DNA from: Desulfopila inferna
Lineage (GTDB): Bacteria; Desulfobacterota; Desulfobulbia; Desulfobulbales; Desulfocapsaceae
Reading direction: 5' to 3'
Assembly (NCBI RefSeq): GCF_016919005.1
Contig: NZ_JAFFQE010000002.1
Coordinates: 868,001-932,000, forward strand
DNA length: 64,000 nucleotides
How positions within the stretch are numbered: position 1 is the first letter of the stretch; each line of letters begins with the position of its first letter. This document shows, in pieces, positions 53,489 to 63,261 of the stretch. The position numbers and the translations under genes are program-made. The notes beneath the pieces were generated by a model, which saw only the letters and a list, made by a program, of their open reading frames with translations, was not told where the DNA came from and searched no databases.

Positions 53489-55888
53489 TTAATTCGACGG
53501 TTCGGCAACCATACTGTTGTTTTGCAGAACGGTGATAAGGTCCGTCATGTTCACAGGTTTGGTGATATAGTCATTCATGCCGGCGTCCAGAAAGCGTTCC
53601 CGGTCTCCCTTCATGGCATGGGCCGTCAAAGCGATTATGGGAACATCCCGGCAATTACCGGAAGTGCTTTTCCGAATGGCCCTGGCGGTCTCAATTCCAT
53701 CCAGTTGCGGCATCTGGATATCCATGAGAATACAGTGGAACTGCATATATTTCAGGAGCTCCAGGGCCTTGTGACCATTGTTGACCAGGGTTGGAAAGTG
53801 TCCCAGCTTTTTCAGCATCGTGGTAATTACCAGGGCATTTATATTCTCATCTTCAACTACAAGGACCCTCCGGTTATGGACCGCCGGGCGTTCGGCCGCA
53901 ATCGAGGGAATCTCGGGGCAATCTGCGGAACGTGCGGATTTTACCAGAACAGAGAAGATGATCATGGTTCCCTGCCCTCTCACGCTGTGAATTTCAACCT
54001 CTCCACCCATTAGTTGAACAAGCTGCTTGACAATACTGAGGCCCAGTCCGGTCCCCGTATATTTTCGTCTGAATGAGCCGTCTACCTGGACGAAAGGTTC
54101 AAAGAGCGTATCGATTTTATCCGCCGGTACTCCCACGCCTGTATCTCGAATTTCAAAGACAAGTTTAATTTTATTTTCATAGCAGCCTTCCGAGGCCACA
54201 TGAACGGAGATAGTTCCCTTTTCGGTAAACTTGGCGGCATTGCCGATGAGGTTGAAGAGAATCTGGCGCAACCGCGTCTCATCCCCGATAACGTGGGTGG
54301 GCAGGCTTTGATCGATTTCCGTTATCAAGCTGACGTGTTTGTGGTCAATGAGGTTTTCAAAGCTGGCGGCTATGGATTGGATGACGGCCTGAAGGGAGAA
54401 GGTGTTGTCTTCCAGATCGATTTTTCCTGCCTCAATTTTGGAAAAGTCCAGAATATCACTGATTATTTTAAGTAAACTTTTTCCTGAACTGAGAGCGGTA
54501 TCAACATAGCTCTTCTGCTCGCTGCTCAGCGGCGTTTTCTGGAGAAGCTGCATCATTCCCAGAACGCCGTTCATCGGCGTGCGGATTTCATGACTCATGT
54601 TGGCAAGAAACTCCGATTTGGCATTGCTGGCCAGCAGTGCTTCTTCCTTGGCCTTTTCCAAATCATTTTGGGCCAGGACTTTTTTCGTGGTTTCGCGGGT
54701 AACGCAGACAAAGCCGTCGAATTTGCCTTCGGCGGTGTAAACTGCAGAGGTGCTCGTTTCCACCCAGATCCGATGACCGTTTTTATGGTACCATTCAAAT
54801 TCCCAGAGCCTGGTGATGGGTTCCTGCTTCTTTGCCTCTTTGAGGAGGAGACGGGTTACCAGCCGATATTGATGGCGAAAGTGGGGTGTAAGCTGTTCCT
54901 CCTTGGCCAGCCGGACAAATTCTTCCGGGGTGAAACCCATCAGGTTTTCAATGGAGGGAGTGACATAAGTTATATCAAGCTGGTCATTGGTGGTCCAGAT
55001 GACATCCCGGACATTATCCGCCAGCAGCCTGTACATGGCCTCGCTTTTACGCAGGTCATTCTGTATGATATTGTCGAGAGTGACATCACGGCCTGTTCCG
55101 ACAGTGCCTATAAGTTTGCCTTTTTCGTCAAACATCGGGGCCTTATGGACTTTCAGGGCCAGATATTTACCGCGAACAAGGCCATCTTCAAGAAACTTCT
55201 GCGGTTTCCTCGATTTTTTCACCACCTTATCGGAGTCTATGCATATCTCACCGAAGGTATGGTTGTGCCCCCTCTCCCTTTCCCGCTGAGCGAAAAAAAG
55301 GTCATTTTCACCAAGAGGATTTTCGTCGGGAGTGCACATCAACAGCTTGTCGCAGATAGCCTTGTTGGCAAAAAGATAGCGATCGTCAAGATCCTTTGCC
55401 CAAATCAGATCAGATACTGTATCCGACATCAATGTCATGAGGTTGGAGAGATTCCGGTGGCGTTCCCGGCTTTTCTTAAGAGCCTTTTCAGCTTTCTTCT
55501 TCTGCGTTATATCGGTAAATACCATGTAGATGGCCTCCTGCTCCTGATGAGTAACCAGGTTGGCCGAGAGAAGAACATACCGTTTCTCCATGGCATTATT
55601 AACCAGAGAAGTCTCGTAGTCGGTGACTTGCCCTTCCTGCTGCACTGCCCTGATGAACGATCTTCTTTTATACAGATCAGGCCAGAATTTTTTAGCGCAC
55701 ATCCCTTCGGCCTCTTCGGCCGAAACACCAAAAAATCGTGAAGCAAAATCATTTATATAGAGGATGGAGCCGCTTTTTAAAGAAGTAATGATGACCGGGA
55801 AAAGTGTCTGTATCTTAGCTATTTTCCGGCGCAGAGAGTGTATGTCTTCGAGAAGTTCCGCTATCTTTTTGTCTTCGTCTGAACTCAT
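53489..55888 (-). CDS. Hybrid sensor histidine kinase (PAS-HisKA-HATPase-REC)
   Basis: A 799-residue cytoplasmic hybrid kinase. It has a short helical start, then three PAS domains (about 25-130, 145-270, 275-395), HisKA with NMSHEIRTPMNG (phospho-His433), HATPase_c with NLIGNAAKF, DTGVGV and GTGLGLSIVKQL, and a C-terminal receiver (about 673-799) with phospho-Asp723 in MDIQMPQLDG and Lys in YITKPV. Its own receiver implies a phosphorelay through a separate Hpt protein, which is not seen in this window. GAGGAG lies 9 bases before the chosen ATG at 55888. No membrane segment is seen. Confidence 0.9.
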   Translation of the reverse strand: MSSDEDKKIAELLEDIHSLRRKIAKIQTLFPVIITSLKSGSILYINDFASRFFGVSAEEAEGMCAKKFWPDLYKRRSFIRAVQQEGQVTDYETSLVNNAMEKRYVLLSANLVTHQEQEAIYMVFTDITQKKKAEKALKKSRERHRNLSNLMTLMSDTVSDLIWAKDLDDRYLFANKAICDKLLMCTPDENPLGENDLFFAQRERERGHNHTFGEICIDSDKVVKKSRKPQKFLEDGLVRGKYLALKVHKAPMFDEKGKLIGTVGTGRDVTLDNIIQNDLRKSEAMYRLLADNVRDVIWTTNDQLDITYVTPSIENLMGFTPEEFVRLAKEEQLTPHFRHQYRLVTRLLLKEAKKQEPITRLWEFEWYHKNGHRIWVETSTSAVYTAEGKFDGFVCVTRETTKKVLAQNDLEKAKEEALLASNAKSEFLANMSHEIRTPMNGVLGMMQLLQKTPLSSEQKSYVDTALSSGKSLLKIISDILDFSKIEAGKIDLEDNTFSLQAVIQSIAASFENLIDHKHVSLITEIDQSLPTHVIGDETRLRQILFNLIGNAAKFTEKGTISVHVASEGCYENKIKLVFEIRDTGVGVPADKIDTLFEPFVQVDGSFRRKYTGTGLGLSIVKQLVQLMGGEVEIHSVRGQGTMIIFSVLVKSARSADCPEIPSIAAERPAVHNRRVLVVEDENINALVITTMLKKLGHFPTLVNNGHKALELLKYMQFHCILMDIQMPQLDGIETARAIRKSTSGNCRDVPIIALTAHAMKGDRERFLDAGMNDYITKPVNMTDLITVLQNNSMVAEPSN

Positions 55889-56231
55889 CAACGTTTTCTC
55901 CTCAAAATGATGACAAATTGATATGATTTTGCATTCTATCAAAGACTCCTCATCGGTTGCAATGTATTTTATCGGGATTCCGCTTTTGTTCTTTTGCCTC
56001 TATGTCCTTCAAGTTCCGATGTCTTTGAAATGATTTTACTATGTGGAATTTGATGATGGACACATTTGGAAGAGCGTTGTAGAAAGAAGATTCTACCACT
56101 ACCGTTAAATTGTTTTCTTGGTTTTTTTGCAAGGAAATAGTTTTCTCGAAGGTGCGTAAACTTCTTAACTATGCTAATTGTTTGGTATTTTTTTATGGCG
56201 GTTTTTTCAAGAGTGAGACATTCTAAAATTT
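55889..56231. other. Gap of 343 bases between divergent genes
   Basis: No gene was found. The stretch separates the divergent hybrid kinase and aldolase-like genes. It is A/T-rich near 56100-56230. No consensus promoter or hairpin was noticed. Confidence 0.4.
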
Positions 56232-56870
56232 ATGACCGTAGTGCTGCAAACAAAGAATACAATGGAAAAATATAAAGGAGTGAAATTCAAGATTCGCCGG
56301 GTTGGTGAAGAATTCACTTTTGATCATCGTTTGGAAATTTTAAATGCCTGGATCTTCACGCTCGGTGAGCTGGGTTTGGCCCCCGTTCATCCTCAAGGCG
56401 CCTACGGCAACCATTCCTACCGGGTCTCTGATCAATCTTTTATTATCACCCGCACCGGCATGATTCCCTGCCGGGAATTACGTCCGCAGAACTTCTGTCT
56501 GGTCAGTTATGATGAAAAAGAGGAAATGTTCTGCGTCAAGGGTAAGCATGAGCCTTCCTCTGAGTGTTTTCTTCATCACACCATTTACCATCACCTCTCC
56601 GGGATAACTACGATCATGCACGGCCATTCCCTCTTGCTTAATGTTCACGCCGGGACACTTCAGATACCTCAAACAGATAAAGAATATCCCTATGGAACAC
56701 AAGAACTCGCCCGCTCGGCCAAATATCTGGTGGAGAAGGAATCCTCTTTTTTTATCTTAAAAAATCATGGCTTTGTGGCCACGGGGAGTGAACTGAACGG
56801 TACCGGAATTATGGTGCTGCGGCAGTACAGACGTCTTCTCGATCTGCTTCTGGAAGAGTCGAGGCCTTAG
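56232..56870 (+). CDS. Class II aldolase/adducin-like protein
   Basis: A 212-residue protein of the class II aldolase/adducin domain family. The zinc-binding pattern is recognisable: TTIMHGHSLLLNVHAG (His pair with the H-x-H form in the first half) and a third His near HGFVATGSELNGTG. The family includes fuculose-1-phosphate aldolase and sugar epimerases, but the loops differ from any of these, so the substrate cannot be named. Start is uncertain: the ATG at 56232 and one 30 bases on both lack a clear ribosome site. It is a single gene. Confidence 0.75.
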   Translation: MTVVLQTKNTMEKYKGVKFKIRRVGEEFTFDHRLEILNAWIFTLGELGLAPVHPQGAYGNHSYRVSDQSFIITRTGMIPCRELRPQNFCLVSYDEKEEMFCVKGKHEPSSECFLHHTIYHHLSGITTIMHGHSLLLNVHAGTLQIPQTDKEYPYGTQELARSAKYLVEKESSFFILKNHGFVATGSELNGTGIMVLRQYRRLLDLLLEESRP

Positions 56871-57139
56871 TGGTGCTGTCAAGGAGCAGGAAAATTGTAC
56901 CGAATAGTTCATTTTTCCGGAAGAAGCACTGGCTTTTCCTCTTATCACCTTCAATTGCTGAGCCCCTGCACCGTCCATCCGGTTGATATGTGAAATCAAC
57001 TTCACTTTGGCTCTACTCGTTTTTGGCAGTGGCCTGGGAATTGCAACTATTCTTTACCCCCAGCCGAGCTGGAGCAGCCCGTCAACTCATCGTGAAATGA
57101 TGTGCTGAAATGGGAATGTGTAATTTTAACGAGGTTGTT

Positions 57140-57481
57140 ATGGGAAACAGAGTGTATCAAAGGTTGGAAGTTAAAGGGATTAGTGCCGATCTCTCGGACG
57201 GGAAAGGCTTTTTCCCCGGCGTCGTCAGCGATGTATCAAGATTCGGTGTCGGCATGACGGATCTGCCTAAACGTATTAATGAAAATACCCGGAGAATGAC
57301 TGTGGTGATTTCCGGAAACGGAAAGAACTTCAAAATGCTTGTCAAGCCAAGGTGGGCGGAATCAGTCGGACGTCGTAAAATTATGGGTTTTGAAATCATC
57401 AATACCCCATTCGAGTGGACTGATTTTATTATGAAACTCGAACCCATGAAAGACAGAGAAGGTTGGACTTTTTCCCGGTAA
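57140..57481 (+). CDS. PilZ-domain protein
   Basis: A 113-residue single-domain PilZ protein. The short Arg motif is degenerate (YQRLEVKG), while DVSRFGVGM keeps the DxSxxG motif. With the first motif weak, c-di-GMP binding is less certain than for the other PilZ protein at 31208. The ATG at 57140 has GAGG before it; an upstream in-frame ATG would add ten residues. It ends 14 bases before a strong terminator. Confidence 0.7.
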   Translation: MGNRVYQRLEVKGISADLSDGKGFFPGVVSDVSRFGVGMTDLPKRINENTRRMTVVISGNGKNFKMLVKPRWAESVGRRKIMGFEIINTPFEWTDFIMKLEPMKDREGWTFSR

Positions 57482-57495
57482 GCATACCATGTCAC

Positions 57496-57543
57496 GCAGC
57501 CGTATTGTCAGAAACCGACCCGGCAATACGGCTGCTGATTTTT
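57496..57543 (+). terminator. Terminator of the PilZ gene
   Basis: A perfect 12-bp stem (GCAGCCGTATTG / CAATACGGCTGC) with a 16-base loop is followed by TGATTTTT on the plus strand, 14 bases downstream of the PilZ stop codon. Confidence 0.8.
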
Positions 57544-57741
57544 CCCGCCCGCTCAGGTATCTTCCGAAGGTTCATAAAATAATCATTCACTTGATAAAAA
57601 ATATTGTCTCCGGACCCGTGAAATAACCCCTGTTAAATCTTCTTGCCTGATAATCACAATAATTGTAGATATTAGCCCAGTCGAAGGATAAGGCCGGGCA
57701 GATACCGGAATTAAACAATAGCAGCTATAGGGAATTGAAAT

Positions 57742-57945
57742 ATGGAGAATGATGTCGGGGCCAGATTGGTGAAAGCATTAAAAAACCCCCAGGATTCCGA
57801 AAGCCAGGAGAGCTTTGCCAAGGCTTTGGAAATCACCAAGGCCTACGCAAGTTCGGGGGCCGCCACTCATTTCAGTGCGGTTGGAAGGCTTTTTTACGAT
57901 CTTTTCGAGATGTTTGAGACCGGTAAGGATCCACGGCAGAAATAA
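57742..57945 (+). CDS. Small hypothetical protein (67 aa)
   Basis: A 67-residue helical, acidic protein (MENDVGARLVKALKNPQDSE, then AKALEITKAYASSGAATHFSAVGRLFYDLFEMF). No family was recognised. AGGGA lies about 8 bases before the ATG. It is a single gene between a terminator and the convergent HD-domain gene, and could be a small regulatory protein. Confidence 0.55.
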   Translation: MENDVGARLVKALKNPQDSESQESFAKALEITKAYASSGAATHFSAVGRLFYDLFEMFETGKDPRQK

Positions 57946-57960
57946 AAATATTTGAACCTC

Positions 57961-58881
57961 TCACAGCTTGGTGGGAGGGGGGGTGCGCCGCAGATATGTT
58001 GCCCAACAGCTAAGATCAGCCGAGCAGACTTCTGCGATTCTTTTCAGGTAATCGAGGTTAAGACCGATGTTATCCAGATAGAGGTTCTTGTCTATATTCC
58101 AGCGCTTTTGAAAATGAGTCCGCATTGACGGGGCGAGGTTGCCTAATGTCTCCTCAAGTCTTCTCTTTATTATTTTATCGTGAAAATCAAGCGTGCTGCT
58201 CATCAATTCGATGGCTGAGGTGTGCTTGTCTATGCCGCTGTCCTGGTGTTCCTGAAAAAGCAGGGGCAGGCTCTCGAGATAATAGCGGTCAGCCATCTGA
58301 GCCAGCAGGTCCGCCGTGCCAATGACCTGGCCGCAAAGATGCAGTCTGCTGTCGGCTATGTCGCCTTCTTTGGCTTCCCAGTCAAGAATCGTATGCTTGA
58401 TGATTGTTTCGCAGTTGGTGCTGTAGTCTAAGGGGAAATTGTTGGTTTGCAGATAAATGTCGAGAATGGCAATAGAGCGTTTTTCATGCTGCTGAGCATA
58501 ACCTGAATTGTTTTGCGCTTCTTCCGGGGACTGCGGCAGCATGCCGGAATCGTGAAAATAGGCGCTGAGCAAACCTTGAAGAATAAGCTCATCGGGAAGA
58601 TTTCTCCCTTCATGATAGAGACCATGAAAGAGGCGCATAGTCGCAAGTACCACACTGTAAGTGTGCCTTAAATTGTGATACTTGGTAATACTGGCTTCGA
58701 ACCCGGGATAGTTTCCGGAAAAAATCGCGGTAACGTCACCGTGGACTTGGCGCACGAGCCCGCAGTCGATTTCTGGACAGATTTGAGAAATAAGTTCAAC
58801 TACTTCATCAAGCGGATCAGTAGTTATTCCTGATTCGAAAATGCAGTTCTTCTGGATGTTGGTTAAAAAGATTTTTTCCAT
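57961..58881 (-). CDS. HD-domain phosphohydrolase
   Basis: A 306-residue soluble protein with a single HD-type metal-phosphohydrolase domain (about 60-230). Visible ligands are YHNLRHTYSVVLA (first His set, as in cyclic-nucleotide phosphodiesterases), YFHDSGM (His-Asp pair), the later His in TIIKHTILDW, and GQVIGTADLLAQMADRYYLES with a further Asp. The HNLRHT start is similar to class I cyclic-nucleotide phosphodiesterases, so a small nucleotide is a possible substrate. There is no HD-GYP motif. It starts at 58881 with a weak ribosome site. Confidence 0.8.
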   Translation of the reverse strand: MEKIFLTNIQKNCIFESGITTDPLDEVVELISQICPEIDCGLVRQVHGDVTAIFSGNYPGFEASITKYHNLRHTYSVVLATMRLFHGLYHEGRNLPDELILQGLLSAYFHDSGMLPQSPEEAQNNSGYAQQHEKRSIAILDIYLQTNNFPLDYSTNCETIIKHTILDWEAKEGDIADSRLHLCGQVIGTADLLAQMADRYYLESLPLLFQEHQDSGIDKHTSAIELMSSTLDFHDKIIKRRLEETLGNLAPSMRTHFQKRWNIDKNLYLDNIGLNLDYLKRIAEVCSADLSCWATYLRRTPPPTKL

Positions 58882-59399
58882 ACTTCGATATTCTCAATAT
58901 CTTCGTGTCAATAGACGATGCTCCCGTACATTAGCGGCAGGAAATGGAGATAAACTCCGTCTGTGGCGCAGACTGCACTGTATACTTTCAGACGCGGTAA
59001 TGCAAGTTGGACGGTAAGTGGTAGTAACTTCAGTCCATTTTTAATCATTTTGCAATGCTTTTTTTCGTCTAGAACTGGACTTTCTTCATTTTAAAATGTA
59101 TTGTAACAAACAATTGTGGTAAATGTTCCAGGGGATAGATACAAAGAGATGGGCTTGGCGTATGCCTGGCCGATAAGGATATTGATTGCCAATCAAGCTC
59201 AGGGGAAAATGTTTTTCTTGTCCGTTTATTTTTAAGTATTTAAAAATAAAGATTAATTAATATGTTTTGGTCCGGGTTTTTTTTTGTTTCCAATAACTCC
59301 GGATTCTAAAATACTCCAGGAGGGAATGAGCTGGATTTAAAAACGCTGACATTATCGAGTTCATCGGCAATCGGTAAAAGAAATAAATATGGCACTGCA
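58882..59399. other. Gap of 518 bases between divergent genes
   Basis: No gene was found. It separates the HD-domain and response regulator-GGDEF genes, which point away from each other. It is A/T-rich from about 59200 to 59300. No consensus promoter or hairpin with T-run was noticed. Confidence 0.4.
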
Positions 59400-60296
59400 A
59401 TGATAACTGACAATGAGTCTACAGTAATACTGATTGTAGATGATGATGATCTTGTTTTAAAGACATTGAATGTGCTGATTTCAGCTTTGGGTTACCAGTG
59501 TCTTCTCGCCGGCGATGGTCTTGAAGCTGTCGAGGTCCTCAAAGAAAAAAGGTGCGACCTTATTCTTACGGATGTTTTGATGCCGAACATGGACGGTCTG
59601 GAGTTGCTGGCTTATGTTAGTGAAAATTTTCCTAAAATTGATGTTATTGTCGCCACAGGATTCAGCGAACGGGCAAGCTATGCCGATGTGATCAAGGCCG
59701 GAGCGATCGATTTTATCAAGAAGCCGATCGATCAGGCCGAGCTTGAAGCTAAGCTTGCCAGAGCCATGCGTGAGCGGAAGATGGTGAGTGAGTTGGAACA
59801 GCTTTCCCTTAGTGACAGCCTCACATCGATTTACAATCGCAGGGCCTTCGATAAATATTTTGTTCATGAGGTCGAAAGGGCTTTTCGTCAGGATTATCAG
59901 CTTTTCCTCGCCATTCTCGATATTGACAATTTCAAGGAATATAACGATAAATTAGGCCATCCGGAAGGGGACAAGGTTCTGGTGTCCCTGGGTGAGATTC
60001 TGGTGGAGTGTACCCGTCAGAATGTCGATATGGCTTTCAGGCTGGGGGGCGATGAATTTGCCGTCTTGCTGCCGCAGACCAGTGCCAACCAGGCAACGGA
60101 GATTGTCCAGCGTATTCTGCTCAGGTTTATCGAGGCCAACTACGGCAAAACCACATTGTCGATCGGTATCGTCTCTTGTGACCGCAATCCGGAGCTGGAG
60201 CTGGAAGTGGATATTGTCAGAATGAAGGCGCGCGCCGATAAAACCATGTATGAAGCCAAAAGCAACGGCAAGAGTTGTGTGATCTGCCGGTTGTAG
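59400..60296 (+). CDS. Response regulator-diguanylate cyclase (REC-GGDEF)
   Basis: A 298-residue protein. The N-terminal receiver (1-about 120) has DDDD, phospho-Asp in LILTDVLMPNMDG and Lys in FIKKPID. The C-terminal GGDEF domain (about 130-298) has an intact active site RLGGDEFAVLLP, so it should make c-di-GMP. The usual inhibitory site (RxxD five residues before GGDEF) reads QNVD, so product inhibition is probably missing. No kinase gene is adjacent. The start has no strong ribosome site. Confidence 0.9.
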   Translation: MITDNESTVILIVDDDDLVLKTLNVLISALGYQCLLAGDGLEAVEVLKEKRCDLILTDVLMPNMDGLELLAYVSENFPKIDVIVATGFSERASYADVIKAGAIDFIKKPIDQAELEAKLARAMRERKMVSELEQLSLSDSLTSIYNRRAFDKYFVHEVERAFRQDYQLFLAILDIDNFKEYNDKLGHPEGDKVLVSLGEILVECTRQNVDMAFRLGGDEFAVLLPQTSANQATEIVQRILLRFIEANYGKTTLSIGIVSCDRNPELELEVDIVRMKARADKTMYEAKSNGKSCVICRL

Positions 60297-60401
60297 TCTT
60301 TGGCATTCCCATCAGTCAAGCAAGAAAAAGCATCTGATTACCATGAAACTCAGCCAGTTTCATGCTGCCTGCCTTGGAGATTTTACAAAAGCCTATTCTT
60401 A

Positions 60402-60435
60402 CGTCATTCCGGACTTGATCAAGCCCGGAATGACG
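60402..60435. repeat. REP-like palindrome between convergent genes
   Basis: A perfect 11-bp inverted repeat (CGTCATTCCGG / CCGGAATGACG) with a 12-base loop containing ACTTGATCAAG. Its sequence is like the well-known GTCATTCC...GGAATGAC dispersed palindromes of many bacteria. It lies between the GGDEF gene end and the purF end, and may also stop transcription. No second copy was noticed in the window. Confidence 0.7.
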
Positions 60436-60554
60436 AAACTAACACATTCCCGAAGATTCTTGGGACTTACCTGAAATGCAAGTATCTTTGGCTGAATTTT
60501 ATTGGAAATTTTAAACAAGTATCGCTGCCGTATTTCCGCCTCCGGCTTAAGAAA

Positions 60555-61976
60555 TCACCGGTCCAGCACATTCTTGCGAAAATTCGGGTTCGGAGGTATC
60601 GGATAATTCCCGTCAAAACAGGCCAGGCAGAAATCCTTGCTTGCCAGTCCCGCCGCCTCAACCATACCCTCTTTGCTGAGATAATAGATAGAATCAAGGC
60701 CAAGCGCTTCGGCAATCTGCTTCCTGTTATTGTTCGAGGCAATAAGCTGATCGGTCGAGGGAAAATCTATGCCGTAGTAACAGGCATGCCTGGTTGGCGG
60801 GCAGCTGACAACCATATGGATCTCTTTGGCGCCGGCATCACGCAGTGAGCGGACCCGGCTTTTGCCGGTGGTCCCTCTGATTACCGAGTCCTCTACAATA
60901 ATAACCCGCTTGCCCTTGAGAAAGGAGCGCACCGGATTGAGTTTGACACGAACATTGAAGTCCCTCATCGACTGGGTGGGCTGGATGAAAGTCCTGCCGA
61001 CATAGTGGTTGCGGATCACCCCGAATTCCAGAGGAATGCCTGATTCCTGAGAATATCCCAGCGCGGCGTAATTGCCGGAATCGGGAAAGGGCATGACAAA
61101 ATCTGCGTCTATGCGATACTCCCTGGCCAGAATACGGCCCATTTGTTTCCGTGCCTCATAGACATTGGTGCCGAAGATTTCCGAATCGGGTCTGGCAAAG
61201 TAAACGTGTTCGAAAATGCAGAAGCTGGTGTCCCTCTTGGGCCAGGGGTAAATCGATCTCATGCCCTCCCTGGTAATGATCAGCACCTCTCCCGGCTCGA
61301 TCTCACGCACATAGTCGGCTTCGATAAGATCGAGGGCGCATGTTTCCGAAGCCACCACCCAGCCGCTGTTGTTGAGCTTGCCCAGGCAGAGCGGCCGGAA
61401 ACCATTGGGATCACGTACCGCAACCATGGTGTTTTCGCTCATCAGCAAAAGAGAATAGGCGCCTTGCAGAGAGGAAAACGATTTCATCAGAGCCTTTTCA
61501 AGGCCGAGATGGGCTGTTCGCGCCATCAGATGAAGAACGATTTCACTGTCCATGGTGGTCTGGAAGATGGAGCCGTTTTCCTCAAGCTCACTTCTCAGCT
61601 CGATGGAATTAACCAGGTTGCCGTTGTGGGCAACGGCGAGGGTGGTCCCCTTGTGGTTGACCATCAGAGGTTGGGTGTTGATGATATTCGAGGCCCCGGT
61701 AGTGGAGTAGCGCACGTGGCCGATCGATATATTGCCCACCAGCTGACTGAGGATCTGCTCGGAAAACACTTCCGGCACCAGCCCCATGTTTTTATAGGAG
61801 TTGACCTTGTGCCCGTTGGAGGTGACGATACCGGCACTTTCCTGCCCTCTGTGCTGCAGGGCGTAAAGGCCGAAATAGGTGAGCTTGGCTGAGTCTTCAT
61901 GGCCGAATACACCGCAGACGCCGCATTCATGCTTCGGGTAGGAAGATGTGTCCTGCTCGTTAAAATGGTGTTCCAT
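60555..61976 (-). CDS. purF: Amidophosphoribosyltransferase
   Basis: A 473-residue enzyme of de novo purine synthesis (PRPP plus glutamine to phosphoribosylamine). A short propeptide (1-17) precedes Cys18 of HECGVCGVFGH, the N-terminal nucleophile of the glutaminase half. The PRTase half has the PRPP motif VIIVEDSVIRGTT. Cysteines in TSFCIF, VSCPPTR and the final FCLACFDGNYP match the ligands of the Bacillus-type enzyme, whose [4Fe-4S] cluster makes it oxygen-sensitive. AAGGAAA lies before the chosen ATG at 61976; the longer frame starts 66 bases earlier. Confidence 0.95.
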   Translation of the reverse strand: MEHHFNEQDTSSYPKHECGVCGVFGHEDSAKLTYFGLYALQHRGQESAGIVTSNGHKVNSYKNMGLVPEVFSEQILSQLVGNISIGHVRYSTTGASNIINTQPLMVNHKGTTLAVAHNGNLVNSIELRSELEENGSIFQTTMDSEIVLHLMARTAHLGLEKALMKSFSSLQGAYSLLLMSENTMVAVRDPNGFRPLCLGKLNNSGWVVASETCALDLIEADYVREIEPGEVLIITREGMRSIYPWPKRDTSFCIFEHVYFARPDSEIFGTNVYEARKQMGRILAREYRIDADFVMPFPDSGNYAALGYSQESGIPLEFGVIRNHYVGRTFIQPTQSMRDFNVRVKLNPVRSFLKGKRVIIVEDSVIRGTTGKSRVRSLRDAGAKEIHMVVSCPPTRHACYYGIDFPSTDQLIASNNNRKQIAEALGLDSIYYLSKEGMVEAAGLASKDFCLACFDGNYPIPPNPNFRKNVLDR

Positions 61977-62118
61977 TATTGTTTCCTTGGTAAGTTCCTG
62001 CTGATGAAAAAATTCCTTTACAAAGAAAAGGGAAAGACACAAAGATAGCGCTCTTTGTGCCTTTTGTCACATACCGTTTTATTCCAACCTGAAAAGATAA
62101 CCGGAGACGCTGTCATTT

Positions 62119-63261
62119 TCAGGAACCGCTATCGGTCACCATGGCGTAGATGAGTTCGGTGAGCGCCACCATATCATTCAGATCCACCTGTTCGTCGGTG
62201 GTATGCACGTTTGCCATGCCGGTCGGAACGATAGCCGTCCGCAGGCCACTGCCGCAGAATATATTGGCATCGCTGCCGCCGCCGGCGATATCGAAGTAAA
62301 GAGGGCGGTCAATAATTGCGGCGCCACTGTGTATGCGGCGCAGTACCGGCTCGCCGTCCTCGAGCTGCAGAGCCGGAAAATCCTCCTCCATCTCAAAGGA
62401 GAGCGAGGCCCCAATGTCGTCTTCACTGTGCGGCCAGTCCTTGACGACCTGCTGGAAAATATTTTTTATAATCCTGGTGTGGTCTGCCAGCATCACCGGG
62501 GAGTGGCTGCGGACCTCGCCCTCGAGCACTACCGTCTCGGGAACGATATTGGTGGCGGTGCCGCCGCTTATCAGGCCGAAGTTGGCGGTGGACAGGGTGT
62601 CAATCCTGCCGAGGGTGATCTGGGTAATGGCCTGAGCGGCTATGGCCAGGGCGTTGACGCCTCGCTCCGGCGCCGATCCGGAATGAGCGGCTTTGCCCTT
62701 GATGGTGATCTTGACCTTGTTGGCCGCAGGTGCGCCGGTAACAATCTTGCCTTTTCTGGTGGAATCCAGGGCATAGCCGTATTGTGCCTTGAGCAGGCTG
62801 GTATCCAGAGCCTTGGCGCCGAGAAGCCCGATTTCCTCACAGGTGGTAAAGACCAGCTCAATGGGGCAGTGGGGGGTGTCGTTTTCCTTGAGCAGGTACA
62901 TAAGCTCGAGAAGCGGTGCAATACCTGATTTATCATCGGCACCCAGCACGGTGTTGCCGCCGCTGGTGAAAATATCACCATTACGTATCACCTCCAGACC
63001 TTCGGTGGGGCCGACGGTGTCCATATGGCAAGCGAAGAACAGGGCGTCATTGAGATTCTCATCACCGGTAAAGCGGACGATGAGATTTCCGGTTTCGGAT
63101 CCTGTTTGCGATGAGCTGTCATCGACGATGATGGAGGCGGCCCCGAGTTTTTCGCAATGCTGCTGAAGGTATCGGGCAACTGCGCCCTCCTTTTTCGATG
63201 GACTCTCCAGCTGGCAGAGCTCGGTGAAGAATTGTGCCAATCTGTCTGTATTTATCTGCAT
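62119..63261 (-). CDS. M20-family peptidase (PepT-like)
   Basis: A 380-residue metallopeptidase of the M20/M28-type group, similar to tripeptide aminopeptidase PepT. Visible metal ligands and catalytic residues are ACHMDTVGP (first His-Asp), VLGADDKSGIAPLLE (bridging Asp), TTCEEIGLLGAKAL (Glu-Glu), ALDSTRKGKIVTG, and GGGSDANIF near the end. The dimerisation domain (about 185-300) includes GKAAHSG and VVLEGEVRSHS. The gene overlaps the ispDF stop by 10 bases, so the two are co-transcribed, though no functional link is known. Confidence 0.85.
   Translation of the reverse strand: MQINTDRLAQFFTELCQLESPSKKEGAVARYLQQHCEKLGAASIIVDDSSSQTGSETGNLIVRFTGDENLNDALFFACHMDTVGPTEGLEVIRNGDIFTSGGNTVLGADDKSGIAPLLELMYLLKENDTPHCPIELVFTTCEEIGLLGAKALDTSLLKAQYGYALDSTRKGKIVTGAPAANKVKITIKGKAAHSGSAPERGVNALAIAAQAITQITLGRIDTLSTANFGLISGGTATNIVPETVVLEGEVRSHSPVMLADHTRIIKNIFQQVVKDWPHSEDDIGASLSFEMEEDFPALQLEDGEPVLRRIHSGAAIIDRPLYFDIAGGGSDANIFCGSGLRTAIVPTGMANVHTTDEQVDLNDMVALTELIYAMVTDSGS

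Noticed and set aside
60300-60848. A 182-codon plus-strand frame beside purF
   Set aside because: Its second half is antisense to purF and its first half reads through the REP-like palindrome, giving RHSGLDQARNDE, a typical false product of such repeats.
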